64,000 bases of DNA from DASTPP01 sp035762175 (GTDB lineage: Bacteria > Myxococcota_A > Polyangia > Polyangiales > Polyangiaceae): positions 6,641-70,640 of the forward strand of contig DASTPP010000333.1 of assembly GCA_035762175.1 (NCBI GenBank). Reading direction: 5' to 3'. Positions 26,248 to 35,287 of this stretch are shown piece after piece (position 1 is the first letter of the stretch; each line of letters starts with the position of its first letter). The position numbers and the translations under genes are program-made. The notes beneath the pieces are model-generated. The model was not told where the DNA came from and ran no database searches. It saw only the letters and a program-made list of their open reading frames with translations.

Positions 26248-28635
26248 GTGAGTTACTTGGTGCTCGCCCGCAAGTGGCGCCCGCAGACCTTCAGCGATCT
26301 GGTGGGCCAGGGGCACGTCAGCCGCACGCTCGAGAACGCGATCGCGCAGGGGCGGGTGGCGCACGCGTTCCTGTTCACGGGGGTGCGCGGGGTGGGCAAG
26401 ACGACGAGCGCGCGCATCTTGGCGAAGGCGCTCAACTGCGAGCGGGGGCCGACGGCGAGCCCCTGCCTCGCGTGCCCGCCCTGCGTCGACATCGCGGCCG
26501 GCGCCGACGTCGACGTGCAGGAGATCGACGGGGCGAGCTACAACGGCGTCGACGAGGTGCGGCGGCTGCAAGAGAGCCTGCCGTACCGGCCGCAGCGCGA
26601 CCGGTTCAAGATCTTCATCGTCGACGAGGTGCACATGCTCTCGTCGAGCGCGTGGAACGCGTTCTTGAAGACGCTCGAAGAGCCCCCGCCGCACGTCAAG
26701 TTCATCTTCGCGACGACCGAAGTGCACAAGGTGCCGGTGACGATACTCTCGCGTTGCCAGCGCTACGACTTCAAGATGATCGCGGCGCGCACGATCGCCG
26801 AGCGCCTGCGCTACGTGCTCGGCCAAGAGAAGATCGAGGCCGACGACGCGGCCGTCGGGCTCATCGCGCGCGAGGCGGCGGGCAGCATGCGCGACGCGAT
26901 GAGCCTGCTCGACCAGGCGATCGCGTGGGGGGGCGAGCGGCTCGCGGGCGACGAGGTGGCGCGGGTGCTCGGCGTCGCGTCGCGCTCGGTGGTGCACCGG
27001 CTGGTCGAGGCGGTGGTCGGGGGGCGCTCGTCCGAGTGCTTGGCGCTGGTCGGGCAGATGGTCGAGCAGGGCTACGACCTCGCGCACCTGTCGCGCGACA
27101 TCCTCGCGCACCTGCGCGACGTGGCGGTGGCGAAGGTCTGCCCCGAGCCCGGCGCGCTGCTCGACCTGTCCGAAGACGAGCGGGCCGAGGTGGCGGCGCT
27201 CGCCGCGCGCGCCGACGCCGACGACCTCGTGCGGCTGCACCAGGGGTTTTCGCGCTCGTACGACGAGATCGTGCGCTCGGTCCACCCGCGCGCCGCGCTC
27301 GAGATGGCCCTCGTGCGCCTGTCGCGGCGCCCGCCGCTCGTGCCGCTCGACGAGCTGTTCTCGCGGCTCGGCGAGCTCGAGCGGCGGCTGGGCGGGGGCG
27401 GCGGCCCCGGCGGGCGCCCGGGGGCGAGGCCGGGGCCGGGGGGGCCCGCCGCGGGGCGGCCCGGAGTGGGGTTGGCGCGGCCCGGCCCGTCGTCCCACGA
27501 GGCCTTCGGGGGCGCCGTGCCGGGCGGCCCCTTTGGCGGCGGCACGCCGGGCGCCGGGGCGTCCATGGCGGGCGTGTCGAGCCAGGGCGCGCCCTTGGCG
27601 GGCGTGCCGAGCCATGGCGCGCCCTTGGCGGGCGTGCCGGGCAACGGCGCGTCGGGCCACGGCGGGCCGAGCAACGGCGCGTCGATCCACGGCGTGCCGG
27701 GCAACGGCGCGTCGATCCACGGCGGGCCGATCGCGGGCGCTTCGGGCAACGGCGCCTCGGTGGTGGTGGGGGCGGCGTTCGGTCGCGGGTCCGAGGGCGG
27801 GGCGGTGGCGCGCGGCGCGGTCGCCCTGGCGACGAGCGTGGCCGAGCCGGCGTTCCGGCCGGCGCCGGGCGTGGTGAGCGAGCCGGCGCTGAAGCCCGCG
27901 GGGGGCGAGGCGGCGCTCTCGGCGCGGCCCGCGGCGGTCGCCCCGCCGGCCGCGCGGGGGGCGATGCCCTTCGGGCAGGCCGAGGGGGCGACGGCGTTCG
28001 CGCGGCCCCCGGCCCCGCCGCCGCGTCGGCCCTCGCCGCCGCCGCCGGTCGCGCCGGCGCCCGAGGCGGCGCCCGCGGGGCCTCTGCCGGCGCCCGCTCG
28101 CCCCCCGGCGGCGGGGCCCGGTCGGGCGGCGGGGCCGGCGCGCAACGGGGCGCGCGGGGCGCCGATGCGGCCGGGGCACGACGCCGGGCAGCCCCTGCCG
28201 CCGCCGCCGCCCGGGGTCGACATGGGGCGCTGGCGCCGCATCGTCGAGGGCATTCGCGCCGAGAGGCCGTCGCTGGCCTCGGTGTTCGACGGGGTGGTGC
28301 CCTTGCAGCTTTCGCCCGAGCAGGCGGTGCTGGCCTTCCCGCCCGACGGCTTTCTTTCGAGCCAGGCGTCCGAGCCCCCGAGCGTCGAGCTCTTGACGCA
28401 GCGGGTGCGCGCCGAGCTCGGCCCGAGCTGTGCCGTCTCGTTCGAGCTCTCGCCCGAGGCGACGACGGGCCTGACCGTGGGCCGCCTGCGGGCGCGCGAG
28501 GCCTACGAGCGGCGGCGGGCGGCCGAGCGGGTGGTCGAAGAGCACCCCTTGGTGCGGGCGGCGGTCGAGCTGCTCGGGGCCGAGCTGCGCGGGGTGGTGG
28601 TGCCGGACGAGGGCGGCGAGGGCGGCCGGGGCTGA
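26248..28635 (+). CDS. dnaX: DNA polymerase III tau/gamma subunit
   Basis: 795 residues from the GTG at 26248, with AAGGGG upstream; earlier in-frame starts give no conserved sequence. The AAA+ clamp-loader part is complete: Walker A GVRGVGKTT with Lys51, a four-cysteine zinc module starting at ALNC and including CLACPPC, FIVDEVHML as Walker B, and the sensor LSRCQRYDF. Domain III ends near residue 375. A long Gly/Pro/Ala linker follows, with six 10-residue repeats, then a tau-specific C-terminal domain (about 660-795). It loads the beta clamp and holds the replisome together. First gene of dnaX-ybaB-recR. Confidence 0.95.
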   Translation: MSYLVLARKWRPQTFSDLVGQGHVSRTLENAIAQGRVAHAFLFTGVRGVGKTTSARILAKALNCERGPTASPCLACPPCVDIAAGADVDVQEIDGASYNGVDEVRRLQESLPYRPQRDRFKIFIVDEVHMLSSSAWNAFLKTLEEPPPHVKFIFATTEVHKVPVTILSRCQRYDFKMIAARTIAERLRYVLGQEKIEADDAAVGLIAREAAGSMRDAMSLLDQAIAWGGERLAGDEVARVLGVASRSVVHRLVEAVVGGRSSECLALVGQMVEQGYDLAHLSRDILAHLRDVAVAKVCPEPGALLDLSEDERAEVAALAARADADDLVRLHQGFSRSYDEIVRSVHPRAALEMALVRLSRRPPLVPLDELFSRLGELERRLGGGGGPGGRPGARPGPGGPAAGRPGVGLARPGPSSHEAFGGAVPGGPFGGGTPGAGASMAGVSSQGAPLAGVPSHGAPLAGVPGNGASGHGGPSNGASIHGVPGNGASIHGGPIAGASGNGASVVVGAAFGRGSEGGAVARGAVALATSVAEPAFRPAPGVVSEPALKPAGGEAALSARPAAVAPPAARGAMPFGQAEGATAFARPPAPPPRRPSPPPPVAPAPEAAPAGPLPAPARPPAAGPGRAAGPARNGARGAPMRPGHDAGQPLPPPPPGVDMGRWRRIVEGIRAERPSLASVFDGVVPLQLSPEQAVLAFPPDGFLSSQASEPPSVELLTQRVRAELGPSCAVSFELSPEATTGLTVGRLRAREAYERRRAAERVVEEHPLVRAAVELLGAELRGVVVPDEGGEGGRG
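27568..27747 (+). repeat. Six 30-bp coding repeats in the dnaX linker
   Basis: Exact 30-base period, encoding 10-residue units of the type AGVPSHGAPL / AGVPGNGASG / HGVPGNGASI in the disordered tau linker. In-frame, so copy number can change without harming the gene. Confidence 0.92.
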
Positions 28636-28710
28636 GGGCGGGCCGGGGGGCGGGGCGCGGGGGGCGTTTGGCGCTTGCCGCGCGGGCCCCCGTCGGGCAA
28701 AAGGGCCGCC

Positions 28711-29040
28711 ATGCAGTATCGAGGCGGCGGCGGTGGCATGAACGAGATCGTCCGGCAAGCGGCCCGGATGCAACGCAAGATCGAGCAGGCGCGCGCCGAG
28801 ATCAAAGACCACGAGGTCAGCTTCTCGGCCGCCGGCGACAAGGTCCGGGCGGTCGTGACGTGCGAGCGCAAGGTCAAGCGGCTCGAGGTCGACCCGGCCT
28901 TTCTGCAGAGCGAGGGGGCCGAGCTCACGCTCGACGCGCTCGCGGCCGCGGTCAACGGGGCGCTCGAGGCGGCCGACAAGAAGGTCGACGACCACCTCGC
29001 GAAGGTGACCGGCGGCGTGAAGGTCCCGGGCCTTTACTGA
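28711..29040 (+). CDS. YbaB/EbfC nucleoid-associated protein
   Basis: 109 residues from the ATG at 28711, with AAGGG just upstream. After a short Gly-rich start comes MNEIVRQAARMQRKIEQAR, the typical YbaB helix, then the beta core (VRAVVTCERKVKRLEVDP) and a C-terminal helix ending in GLY. YbaB proteins are DNA-binding dimers almost always encoded between dnaX and recR, as here. Confidence 0.93.
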   Translation: MQYRGGGGGMNEIVRQAARMQRKIEQARAEIKDHEVSFSAAGDKVRAVVTCERKVKRLEVDPAFLQSEGAELTLDALAAAVNGALEAADKKVDDHLAKVTGGVKVPGLY

Positions 29041-29046
29041 GCCGCC

Positions 29047-29661
29047 GTGCTGCCCCCCGCCCTCGACCGGCTGATCGAACGGCTCGCGCGCCTGCCGGGC
29101 GTCGGCGAGAAGACGGCGACGCGCTACGCGCTCTACCTGGTCACGGCCGACCCGGCGTACGTGGCCGAGCTGGGCGACGAGCTGCGCGCGCTGCCCGAGC
29201 ACGTGCGCCCCTGCCAGCGCTGCGGCTACCTGGCCGAGGTGCGGGCGCCGGGCGAGGCGTCGCTCTGCCGCATCTGCCGCGACCCGAACCGCGACCCGAG
29301 CGTGCTCTGCGTGGTGGCGCGGGTGCAAGACCTCATCGCCTTCGAGCGCAGCGGCGCGATGCGCGGCCGCTACTTCGTGCTGCAGAAGCTGCTCTCGCCG
29401 CTCGACGGGGTGGGCCCCGAAGACCTGCCGCTCGACGAGCTGGCGAAGCGGCTGCGCGAAGACGGCGTGCGCGAGGTGGTGGTGGCGACGCCGCCGACGG
29501 TCGACGGCGAGGCGACGGCGCTCTTGCTCGGGCGCGAGCTGCGGGGGCTCGGGGTGCGGGTCTCGCGCATCGCGAGCGGGGTGCCGCACGGCGGCGACCT
29601 CGAGTTCGCCGACCAGATCACGCTCGGGCGGGCCCTCGAAGGCCGGCGCCCGATCGAGTAA
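29047..29661 (+). CDS. recR: Recombination protein RecR
   Basis: 204 residues from the GTG at 29047, six bases after the ybaB stop. Helix-hairpin-helix LPGVGEKTATRYALYL near the start, a C4 zinc finger (CQRCGY and CRICRD, about residues 58-80), a Toprim domain (VVARVQDLIAFERSG to about 175), and a C-terminal tail with ASGVPHGGDLEFAD. RecR works with RecF/RecO to load RecA at gaps. Length and order are normal. Confidence 0.96.
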   Translation: MLPPALDRLIERLARLPGVGEKTATRYALYLVTADPAYVAELGDELRALPEHVRPCQRCGYLAEVRAPGEASLCRICRDPNRDPSVLCVVARVQDLIAFERSGAMRGRYFVLQKLLSPLDGVGPEDLPLDELAKRLREDGVREVVVATPPTVDGEATALLLGRELRGLGVRVSRIASGVPHGGDLEFADQITLGRALEGRRPIE

Positions 29662-29670
29662 GAGGGGCCC

Positions 29671-30063
29671 ATGCCGACCAAGATCGAGAGCGAGCGCGCG
29701 CCGCGCGCGATAGGCCCGTACTCGCCGGCCCTGCGGGCGGGCGACTTCGTGTTCGTGAGCGGGCAGATCGCGCTCGACCCGGCGACCGGCCAGATGGCGG
29801 CCGGCGACGTGCGGGCGCAGGCCGAGCGGGCGCTCGCGAACCTGAGCGCGCTGCTCGAGGCCGCGGGGGCGAGCTGGGCGGACGTGGTGCGCACGACCAT
29901 CTACCTCGTCGACATGGCCGACTTCGCGGCCGTCAACGAGGTCTACGCTTCGTTCGTCGGCGACCCGCCGCCGGCGAGGGCGACGGTCGAGGTGCGGGGG
30001 CTGCCGCGGGCGGCCCTCGTCGAGGTCGACGCGGTCGCGTACGTGGGCGGGCGCGGGGCCTGA
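29671..30063 (+). CDS. ridA: RidA/YjgF-family deaminase
   Basis: 130 residues from the ATG at 29671, with GAGGGG upstream. Family motifs IGPYSPALRAGDFVFVSGQI, YLVDMADFAAVN and the active-site arginine in PPARATVEV are present. RidA hydrolyses reactive 2-aminoacrylate/imine intermediates made by PLP enzymes. It lies nine bases after recR, so it is probably co-transcribed with the dnaX operon. Confidence 0.93.
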   Translation: MPTKIESERAPRAIGPYSPALRAGDFVFVSGQIALDPATGQMAAGDVRAQAERALANLSALLEAAGASWADVVRTTIYLVDMADFAAVNEVYASFVGDPPPARATVEVRGLPRAALVEVDAVAYVGGRGA

Positions 30064-30101
30064 GCGCCCCCCTGGGCGGGCTGAGGGAGCGAGTCTTTCG
30101 A

Positions 30102-31349
30102 ATGAAGAAGCAAGGCAAGCAGGTCGATACGTCGCACTTTTCTGACGGGCAGCTGAACGCCACGGCCGAGGGCGCGCTCGGCGTCGTCGCGGGCCTCGGG
30201 GCGGACGAGCAGGCCGACCTGATCGACGCGTGGGTCGCGCGCGGCAACGCCGCGGCCGTCGCGGCCGTCGCGCGCGAAGACGAGGCGCCCTCGCCGGCGC
30301 GCAAGGCGGCGCGGCGGGCGCTCAACGTGCTCAAGGCGCGCGGGGTGCCCATCCCCGAGAGGCCCGCGCAGGCGCGGCCCTTCGGCCAGGCGCCGGGCTC
30401 GGCGCTCGAGGCGCACTTCTCGCCGGCCGACCCCACGGGCAACGCGCTCGTCTCGTTCTTCACCCGCACGCCCGGCCGCGACACGCGCGTCGTCGACGTG
30501 CTCGTGCGCGAGGGCCGGGGCGTCGGCGAGATCCGCGAGGGGTACACGAGCGGCTCGCGCCTGCGCGAGTGGGCCCAAGAGAACAAGCGCCGGGTCGGCT
30601 TCTCGTCGGTGCCGGTGCCGCTCGAGTGGGCGCGCTGGCGCGTCGCCCTCGCCCGCAAGCAGAACGAGAAGAGCGGCCTGCTGCTGCCCCTGAACGTCGA
30701 CCAGTTCGACGACCTCTTCGGCCCGGTGCCCGCCGAGGCGCCGCCCCACCCCGCGCTCGGCTTCGGCCTCGAGGTCGACGACGTCGCCGTCGCCCGGGCC
30801 CTGCCCGAGAGCGACTCGCTGCACAACGAGCCCGAGTACGTCGGCCTGCTGCCCGACGGCGCCGCCGTCTCCGAGCTGATGAACAAGCTCGGCGAGGCGC
30901 TCGCCGCGCGCCAAGGGCCCGACACGCCCGAAGAGGGCTTCTCCGCGCTCCTGCGCGACGAGGTCGCCGCCGCGACCGACCGCTTCTTCACCCCCGAGGC
31001 CCGCCAGCGCCTCGCCGAGCGCATGCTCGACGGCGCCCTCTCGCTCTACCACCGCCTCGGCCCCGCGCGGGCGCGCGACGCGCTCGCGGTGCGCGAGGCC
31101 GTCCTGCGCGCGGGCCTCATCACCGAGCCGCCGCGCGACATCCCCTTCCTGCGCTTCTTCTTCGACAAGGCCGTGATGCTGATGGCGAGCCGCACCGGCG
31201 GCCAGCTGCGCGTCCCGGTGCCGCAGCGGGCCCCCGAAGGCGAGCCCGCCGAGGGCCGCCTGGTGCTCAGCGCCGAGCAGCTCGCGGCGGTGCGCTCGCC
31301 CGGCGCCGGCGGCGAGCCCGCGCGCGAGGGCGGGCTCATCCTGCCCTGA
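30102..31349 (+). CDS. Conserved-looking soluble protein of unknown function
   Basis: 415 residues from the ATG at 30102, 38 bases after ridA on the same strand. No signal peptide or membrane segment. The composition is ordinary for a folded cytoplasmic protein, with tryptophans and a mixed charged sequence (LREWAQENKRRVGFSS, then VDQFDDLFGPVPAE, and later IPFLRFFFDKAVMLM). The codon pattern supports it as a true gene and the other frames look like shadows. I recognise no family or motif. Confidence 0.75.
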   Translation: MKKQGKQVDTSHFSDGQLNATAEGALGVVAGLGADEQADLIDAWVARGNAAAVAAVAREDEAPSPARKAARRALNVLKARGVPIPERPAQARPFGQAPGSALEAHFSPADPTGNALVSFFTRTPGRDTRVVDVLVREGRGVGEIREGYTSGSRLREWAQENKRRVGFSSVPVPLEWARWRVALARKQNEKSGLLLPLNVDQFDDLFGPVPAEAPPHPALGFGLEVDDVAVARALPESDSLHNEPEYVGLLPDGAAVSELMNKLGEALAARQGPDTPEEGFSALLRDEVAAATDRFFTPEARQRLAERMLDGALSLYHRLGPARARDALAVREAVLRAGLITEPPRDIPFLRFFFDKAVMLMASRTGGQLRVPVPQRAPEGEPAEGRLVLSAEQLAAVRSPGAGGEPAREGGLILP

Positions 31350-31417
31350 GTCGCGCGCGGCCGCGGCGCCGCGCTTGACGCCGCGCGCCGCGGGGGCGAA
31401 GAAAGGGCGTAGACGTT

Positions 31418-31450
31418 CGGCCGCGCCCGAGCCCGAGCCGGGCGCGGCCG
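31418..31450 (+). terminator. 12-bp perfect hairpin before the methyltransferase gene
   Basis: Arms 31418-31429 and 31439-31450 pair perfectly, with a 9-base loop, 68 bases after the previous stop and 28 before the next start. It may terminate the dnaX operon or structure the leader of the next one. Confidence 0.5.
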
Positions 31451-31478
31451 CCCCCGAGAGCACGACGCAGCGCTTTTG

Positions 31479-32402
31479 ATGGCCTTCGACTTCACGCGCT
31501 ACCTGCTGGCCAAGCAGACGGTCGACGACCGGGCGCTCGACCGGCACGTGCTCGACGCCTTCGTGCGCGAGGTGCGGGCGCTCGGCCCGCGCCCCCCGAA
31601 AATTCTCGAGCTCGGCGCCGGGCTCGGCACGATGGTGACGCGGCTCTGCGACTGGGGGCTCGTCCCCCGGGCCGAGTACACCTTGCTCGACGAAGACGCG
31701 GGCGGGCTCGCGGCGGCGGCCGAGCGGCTGCGGGCCTGGGCCTCGGGCCGGGGCCTGCGCGCGAGCGAGCCCGGCGGCCGAGGCCCGCTGCGGCTCGAGG
31801 GCGAGGGGGTCGCGCTCGCGGTCGAATTCCGGGCGAGCGAGCTCGGGGCGTACTTGCGAGGGGGCGCGGGCGAACGCTTCGACGTACTCTCGGCCAACGC
31901 CTTCTTGGACTTGGTCGACGTGCCGCGCGTGCTGCCCGAGCTCTTCCGCCTCTGCCGGCCCGGCGGGCCCTTCTGGTTCTCGGTCAACTTCGACGGCGAG
32001 ACGATCTTTCTGCCCGAAGACGAGCACGACGGGCCGGTCATCTCGCTCTACCACCAGAGCATGGGCGAGCACCGCCGCGGCGGCCACCCCGCGGGCGACA
32101 GCCGCGCGGGCCGCCGGCTCTTCGGGCACCTGCGCGCGAGCGGCGCCGAGCTGCTCGCGGCGGGCAGCTCCGACTGGGTCGTCTTCGCCCGCGACGGCGC
32201 CTACCCGGGCGACGAGGCCTACTTCGTCGGGCACATCCTCGAGACGATCCGGCGCGAGCTCGAGGCCCGCCCCGAGCTCGCCCCGGGGGCGCTCGAGGCC
32301 TGGGTGGGCCGGCGCCTGCGCCAGCTCGAGGCGGGCGAGCTCGTCTACCTCGCGCACCAGCTCGACTTCGCCGGCCGCACGCCTCGCAGGGCCGCCCCGT
32401 GA
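31479..32402 (+). CDS. SAM-dependent methyltransferase-like protein
   Basis: 307 residues from the ATG at 31479 (a TTG lies directly before it). Motif I is ILELGAGLGTM (about 42-52), with an acidic strand end in YTLLDEDAGG, and a later RFDVLSANAFLDLVDVP as the motif IV region, followed by LCRPGGPFWFSVNF. It is class I, substrate unknown. It starts a run of genes joined by GTGA overlaps (methyltransferase, LPG-synthase-like, CDP-alcohol transferase), which suggests a lipid or polyol substrate. Confidence 0.8.
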   Translation: MAFDFTRYLLAKQTVDDRALDRHVLDAFVREVRALGPRPPKILELGAGLGTMVTRLCDWGLVPRAEYTLLDEDAGGLAAAAERLRAWASGRGLRASEPGGRGPLRLEGEGVALAVEFRASELGAYLRGGAGERFDVLSANAFLDLVDVPRVLPELFRLCRPGGPFWFSVNFDGETIFLPEDEHDGPVISLYHQSMGEHRRGGHPAGDSRAGRRLFGHLRASGAELLAAGSSDWVVFARDGAYPGDEAYFVGHILETIRRELEARPELAPGALEAWVGRRLRQLEAGELVYLAHQLDFAGRTPRRAAP

Positions 32403-33433
32403 CGACCTCGGGCCCCCTGGGGCTCGCGGGCCCCGCTCCCGTCGACGAGGGCGCGGGCGAGAGCCTGCCGCCGGGCGGGGGCGGGCTCGGGCGCTCGCCG
32501 CTGATGCGCTGGGCCTCGCCGCTCGTGGCGATCGGCCTCCTTTTCTGGACGGCGCGCCGCATCGACCTCGCCCTCGCGCTCCAGCGCCTCGGCGGGGCCG
32601 AGCCGGGGTGGCTCGTGCTGGCCTTCGCGGCGTCGGCGCCGCCCGTTTTGCTCTCGGCGTGGCGCTGGCGCTACACGGCCGGGCGGCTCGGGCTCTCGAT
32701 CGCCTGGGGCTGGGCCTGGCGCGAGTACTACGTCGCCATCTTGCTCAACCAGGTGCTGCCGGGCGGCGTGCTCGGCGACGTGGTGCGGGCGCTGCGGCAC
32801 CGGCACTCGCTCGGGGCCGCCTTCGAGGCGCACCGCGCGACGGCGGCGAAGGCCGTGGTGTTCGAGCGGGCGTCGAACCAGTTCGTCGTCTGGTCCTGGG
32901 CGATCGCGCTCGCGCCCTTCTGGGTGGGCGGGGGCGCGAAGGCGTGGGCGGGCTGGCCCGTCCTGGCCCTCGCGCTGCTCGCGCTCGCCGGCGCCTTCGC
33001 GCTCGCGCGCGGGCGCTTCGGGGCGGCCGGCTCGTGGGCCGAGCGCGTCGGGCGGGCGGCCCTGCGCGACCTCTGGCAGGTGTTCGGGCGCCGGGCTTCG
33101 GGGCTCGTTCACGTCACGGTCTCGCTGATCATTTTCGCCCAGTTCGGCGCCGTCTTCTGGTGCGCGTCGGCGGCCGTCGGCGCCCCGCTCGCCCCGGGGC
33201 TCGCCCTGCGCATCGTGCCGCTCGTGCTCGTCGCGAGCTCGGTGCCGCTGACGCCCTCGGGCTGGGGCGTGCGCGAGGCGATGGCGGCGGCGCTCTACGG
33301 CGCGGCGGGGCTCGAGCCCGCGGCGGGCGCGGCCGCGTCGGTGCTCTACGGGCTCGTGTCGCTCGCGGCGACGCTGCCGGGCGCGCTCTTCCTGGCCGTC
33401 CCGCACCGGCAGAGCCCCGGGGCCGCCCCGTGA
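32399..33433 (+). CDS. Lysylphosphatidylglycerol synthase TM-region/UPF0104 membrane protein
   Basis: 344 residues from a GTG overlapping the preceding stop. About eight membrane segments. Family hallmarks are NQVLPGGVLGDVVRA (about 118-132) and PLTPSGWGVREA (about 282-293). This fold is shared by flippase-like membrane domains such as that of MprF and by AglD-type proteins. No soluble synthase domain is attached, so it may translocate or handle a lipid-linked product. The end overlaps the CDP-alcohol transferase start (GTGA). Confidence 0.85.
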   Translation: MTTSGPLGLAGPAPVDEGAGESLPPGGGGLGRSPLMRWASPLVAIGLLFWTARRIDLALALQRLGGAEPGWLVLAFAASAPPVLLSAWRWRYTAGRLGLSIAWGWAWREYYVAILLNQVLPGGVLGDVVRALRHRHSLGAAFEAHRATAAKAVVFERASNQFVVWSWAIALAPFWVGGGAKAWAGWPVLALALLALAGAFALARGRFGAAGSWAERVGRAALRDLWQVFGRRASGLVHVTVSLIIFAQFGAVFWCASAAVGAPLAPGLALRIVPLVLVASSVPLTPSGWGVREAMAAALYGAAGLEPAAGAAASVLYGLVSLAATLPGALFLAVPHRQSPGAAP

Positions 33434-34128
33434 GCGACGCCCCGCCTCCGCCCGAGCGGCCCGCCGAGCGGTCGCCGGGCGACCTGCCGCACGCCTGCGT
33501 GATGCTCTTCGCCCTCGCGCTGACGCTGCTCGCGGCCGAGCGCCGCCTGCTCGTCGGCGTCGCCTGGCCGGCCTTCGCGCGCCTGGTCTGGCGGGGGCGC
33601 GCCTCCTGGCGGCCCATCCGCTTCGGCGTGCCGAACGCGGTGACGGTGCTGCGCCTCGGGCTCATCACCGCCCTCGTGCTCGGGTCGACCGTGTACGAGG
33701 GGGGCGCGCTCGCCGCCCTCGGCCTCGCCGTCTACGCGCTCGACGGGCTCGACGGCCAGATCGCCCGGCGCTTCGGCCTCGCGACCGAGTTCGGCGCCGA
33801 GTTCGACACCGAGGCCGACGCCTTCTACATCGCGGCCCTCTCGCTCGGGCTCTGGGCCCGCGGCGTCGCCGACGCGTGGGTGCTCTTGCCGGGCCTGCTG
33901 CGCTACCTTTACGTCATCACCGTCACCCTCTTCCGGTGGCGCGGCGAGGCCCCGCGCGAGAAGTTCAGCCGCTATTCGTTCTCGATCACGGCCGTGCTCC
34001 TCTCGCTCGCGTACTACCCCTCGGCGGCCGCGCCCTGGGCGGCGATGGCGGGCACGCTCGTCGTCAGCACCGCCTTTTGGAACTCCTGGCGCTGGGCCGC
34101 GCGCCCGGGCCCCGCGCCCGCCGGCTGA
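33430..34128 (+). CDS. CDP-alcohol phosphatidyltransferase family enzyme
   Basis: 232 residues from the GTG at 33430. The catalytic signature DGLDGQIARRFGLATEFG, then AEFDTEAD, matches D-x2-DG-x2-AR-x8-G-x3-D-x3-D perfectly at about residues 100-125. Six hydrophobic segments. It transfers a phosphoalcohol from a CDP-linked donor to an alcohol acceptor in phospholipid synthesis. Which lipid is unknown. It is translationally coupled to the LPG-synthase-like gene. Confidence 0.92.
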   Translation: MSDAPPPPERPAERSPGDLPHACVMLFALALTLLAAERRLLVGVAWPAFARLVWRGRASWRPIRFGVPNAVTVLRLGLITALVLGSTVYEGGALAALGLAVYALDGLDGQIARRFGLATEFGAEFDTEADAFYIAALSLGLWARGVADAWVLLPGLLRYLYVITVTLFRWRGEAPREKFSRYSFSITAVLLSLAYYPSAAAPWAAMAGTLVVSTAFWNSWRWAARPGPAPAG

Positions 34129-34191
34129 AGCGGGCCCGGGCCCCGCGACTTTGCGCTTCCGCCCCGGGCCCGCCGGCCCTACGCAGCCGGG

Positions 34192-35287
34192 GTGCGCGCG
34201 CACGTCTTCGTCGTGCCCCCGGGCGGCGGGGTCTCGGGGGGCAACCTCTACAACGCCTCGCTGCTCGAGGCCTTGCGCGACGCCCCCCTGCCCTGCCTCG
34301 CCGCCGACGTCGCCGGCGCCCGCGAGCGGCTCGCCCGGGGCGAGCCCGCGCTCTACTGGGTCGACTCGCTCTACTTCGACGCCTTCGAGGGCCTCGAGCG
34401 CGCGCGGCCCCCGGGCGGCCGCTTCGGGCTGCTCTTGCACTCGCTGCCGACCCTCGACGCGCTCGGCGAGGGGTGGTCGCCGGCGAGCCTTTCGAGCGTC
34501 GAGGCCGCCGCCCTCGGGCGCGCCGACGCGTTCTTGGTGACGGGCGGCTATCAGGCCGAGGCGGTGCGGCGGCTCGGCCTGCGGGGCCGCCCCTTGCTCT
34601 GCGTCGAGCCGGGGCGCGAGCCGGCCCCCTCGCCCCGGGCGCGGCGGGCGGGCGAGCCGCTGCGAGCGCTCATGGTCGGCAACGTCATCGAGCGCAAGGG
34701 CATGCTCGCGTTCTTGCGCGCGCTCGCGGGCGAGCTGCGGGGCGACGACGCGCTGCGCGTCGAGATCGTGGGGCGGCTCGATCTCGAGCCCGACTACGCC
34801 CGCGAGTGCGTGCGCTTCGCCGGCGACGACCCCCGCCTGCGCCCGATCGTGAGCTTCGCGGGCGCGCTCGAGCCCGAGGCCTGCCGGCGGCGAATGGCCG
34901 AGAGCCACCTCTTCGTCTCCGCCTCCCGCATGGAGTCGTACGGCATGGCGCTGGCCGAGGCGAGGGCGTGCGGCCTGCCCCTGGTGGTGCGGGCCGGCGG
35001 CCACGCGGGCCGGCACGTCGACGAGGCGGCCGGGGGCGCGCGCTGCGCCGACGAGGTCGAGGCGGCGCGCGCGTGCCTTTCGCTCGCGCGCGCGCCCGCC
35101 GAATTCGCCCGCCGCGCCGCGCTCGCCCGGGCGGGCCGGCCCGCGCCGCGCGCATGGGCCGACGCCGCCGCCGACTACCTGCGGCAGGCGGGCGCGGCGG
35201 GCTTGCTGGGCGGGCCGGGGCGGGGCCCGGCGGCCTTACTCGCGCTTCCCTTCGCCCCCGAGCCGTCGTACCGCCAGGGGCGCCACG
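34192..35287 (+). CDS. GT4-type glycosyltransferase; frame has no stop before the next gene
   Basis: Starts at a GTG at 34192, with TACGCA ending six bases upstream. About 340 residues of a GT-B glycosyltransferase: VPPGGGVSGGNLYN near the N-terminus, the donor-domain start ALMVGNVIERKGMLAF, and the EX7E motif in SRMESYGMALAEARACG. The protein-like part ends near base 35200. The as-sequenced frame carries on through the next gene to a stop at 36639, giving 815 codons, the second half a shadow. A one-base shift would end it at 35333, a short ordinary overlap. The end given here is the edge of the plausible gene. Confidence 0.7.
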
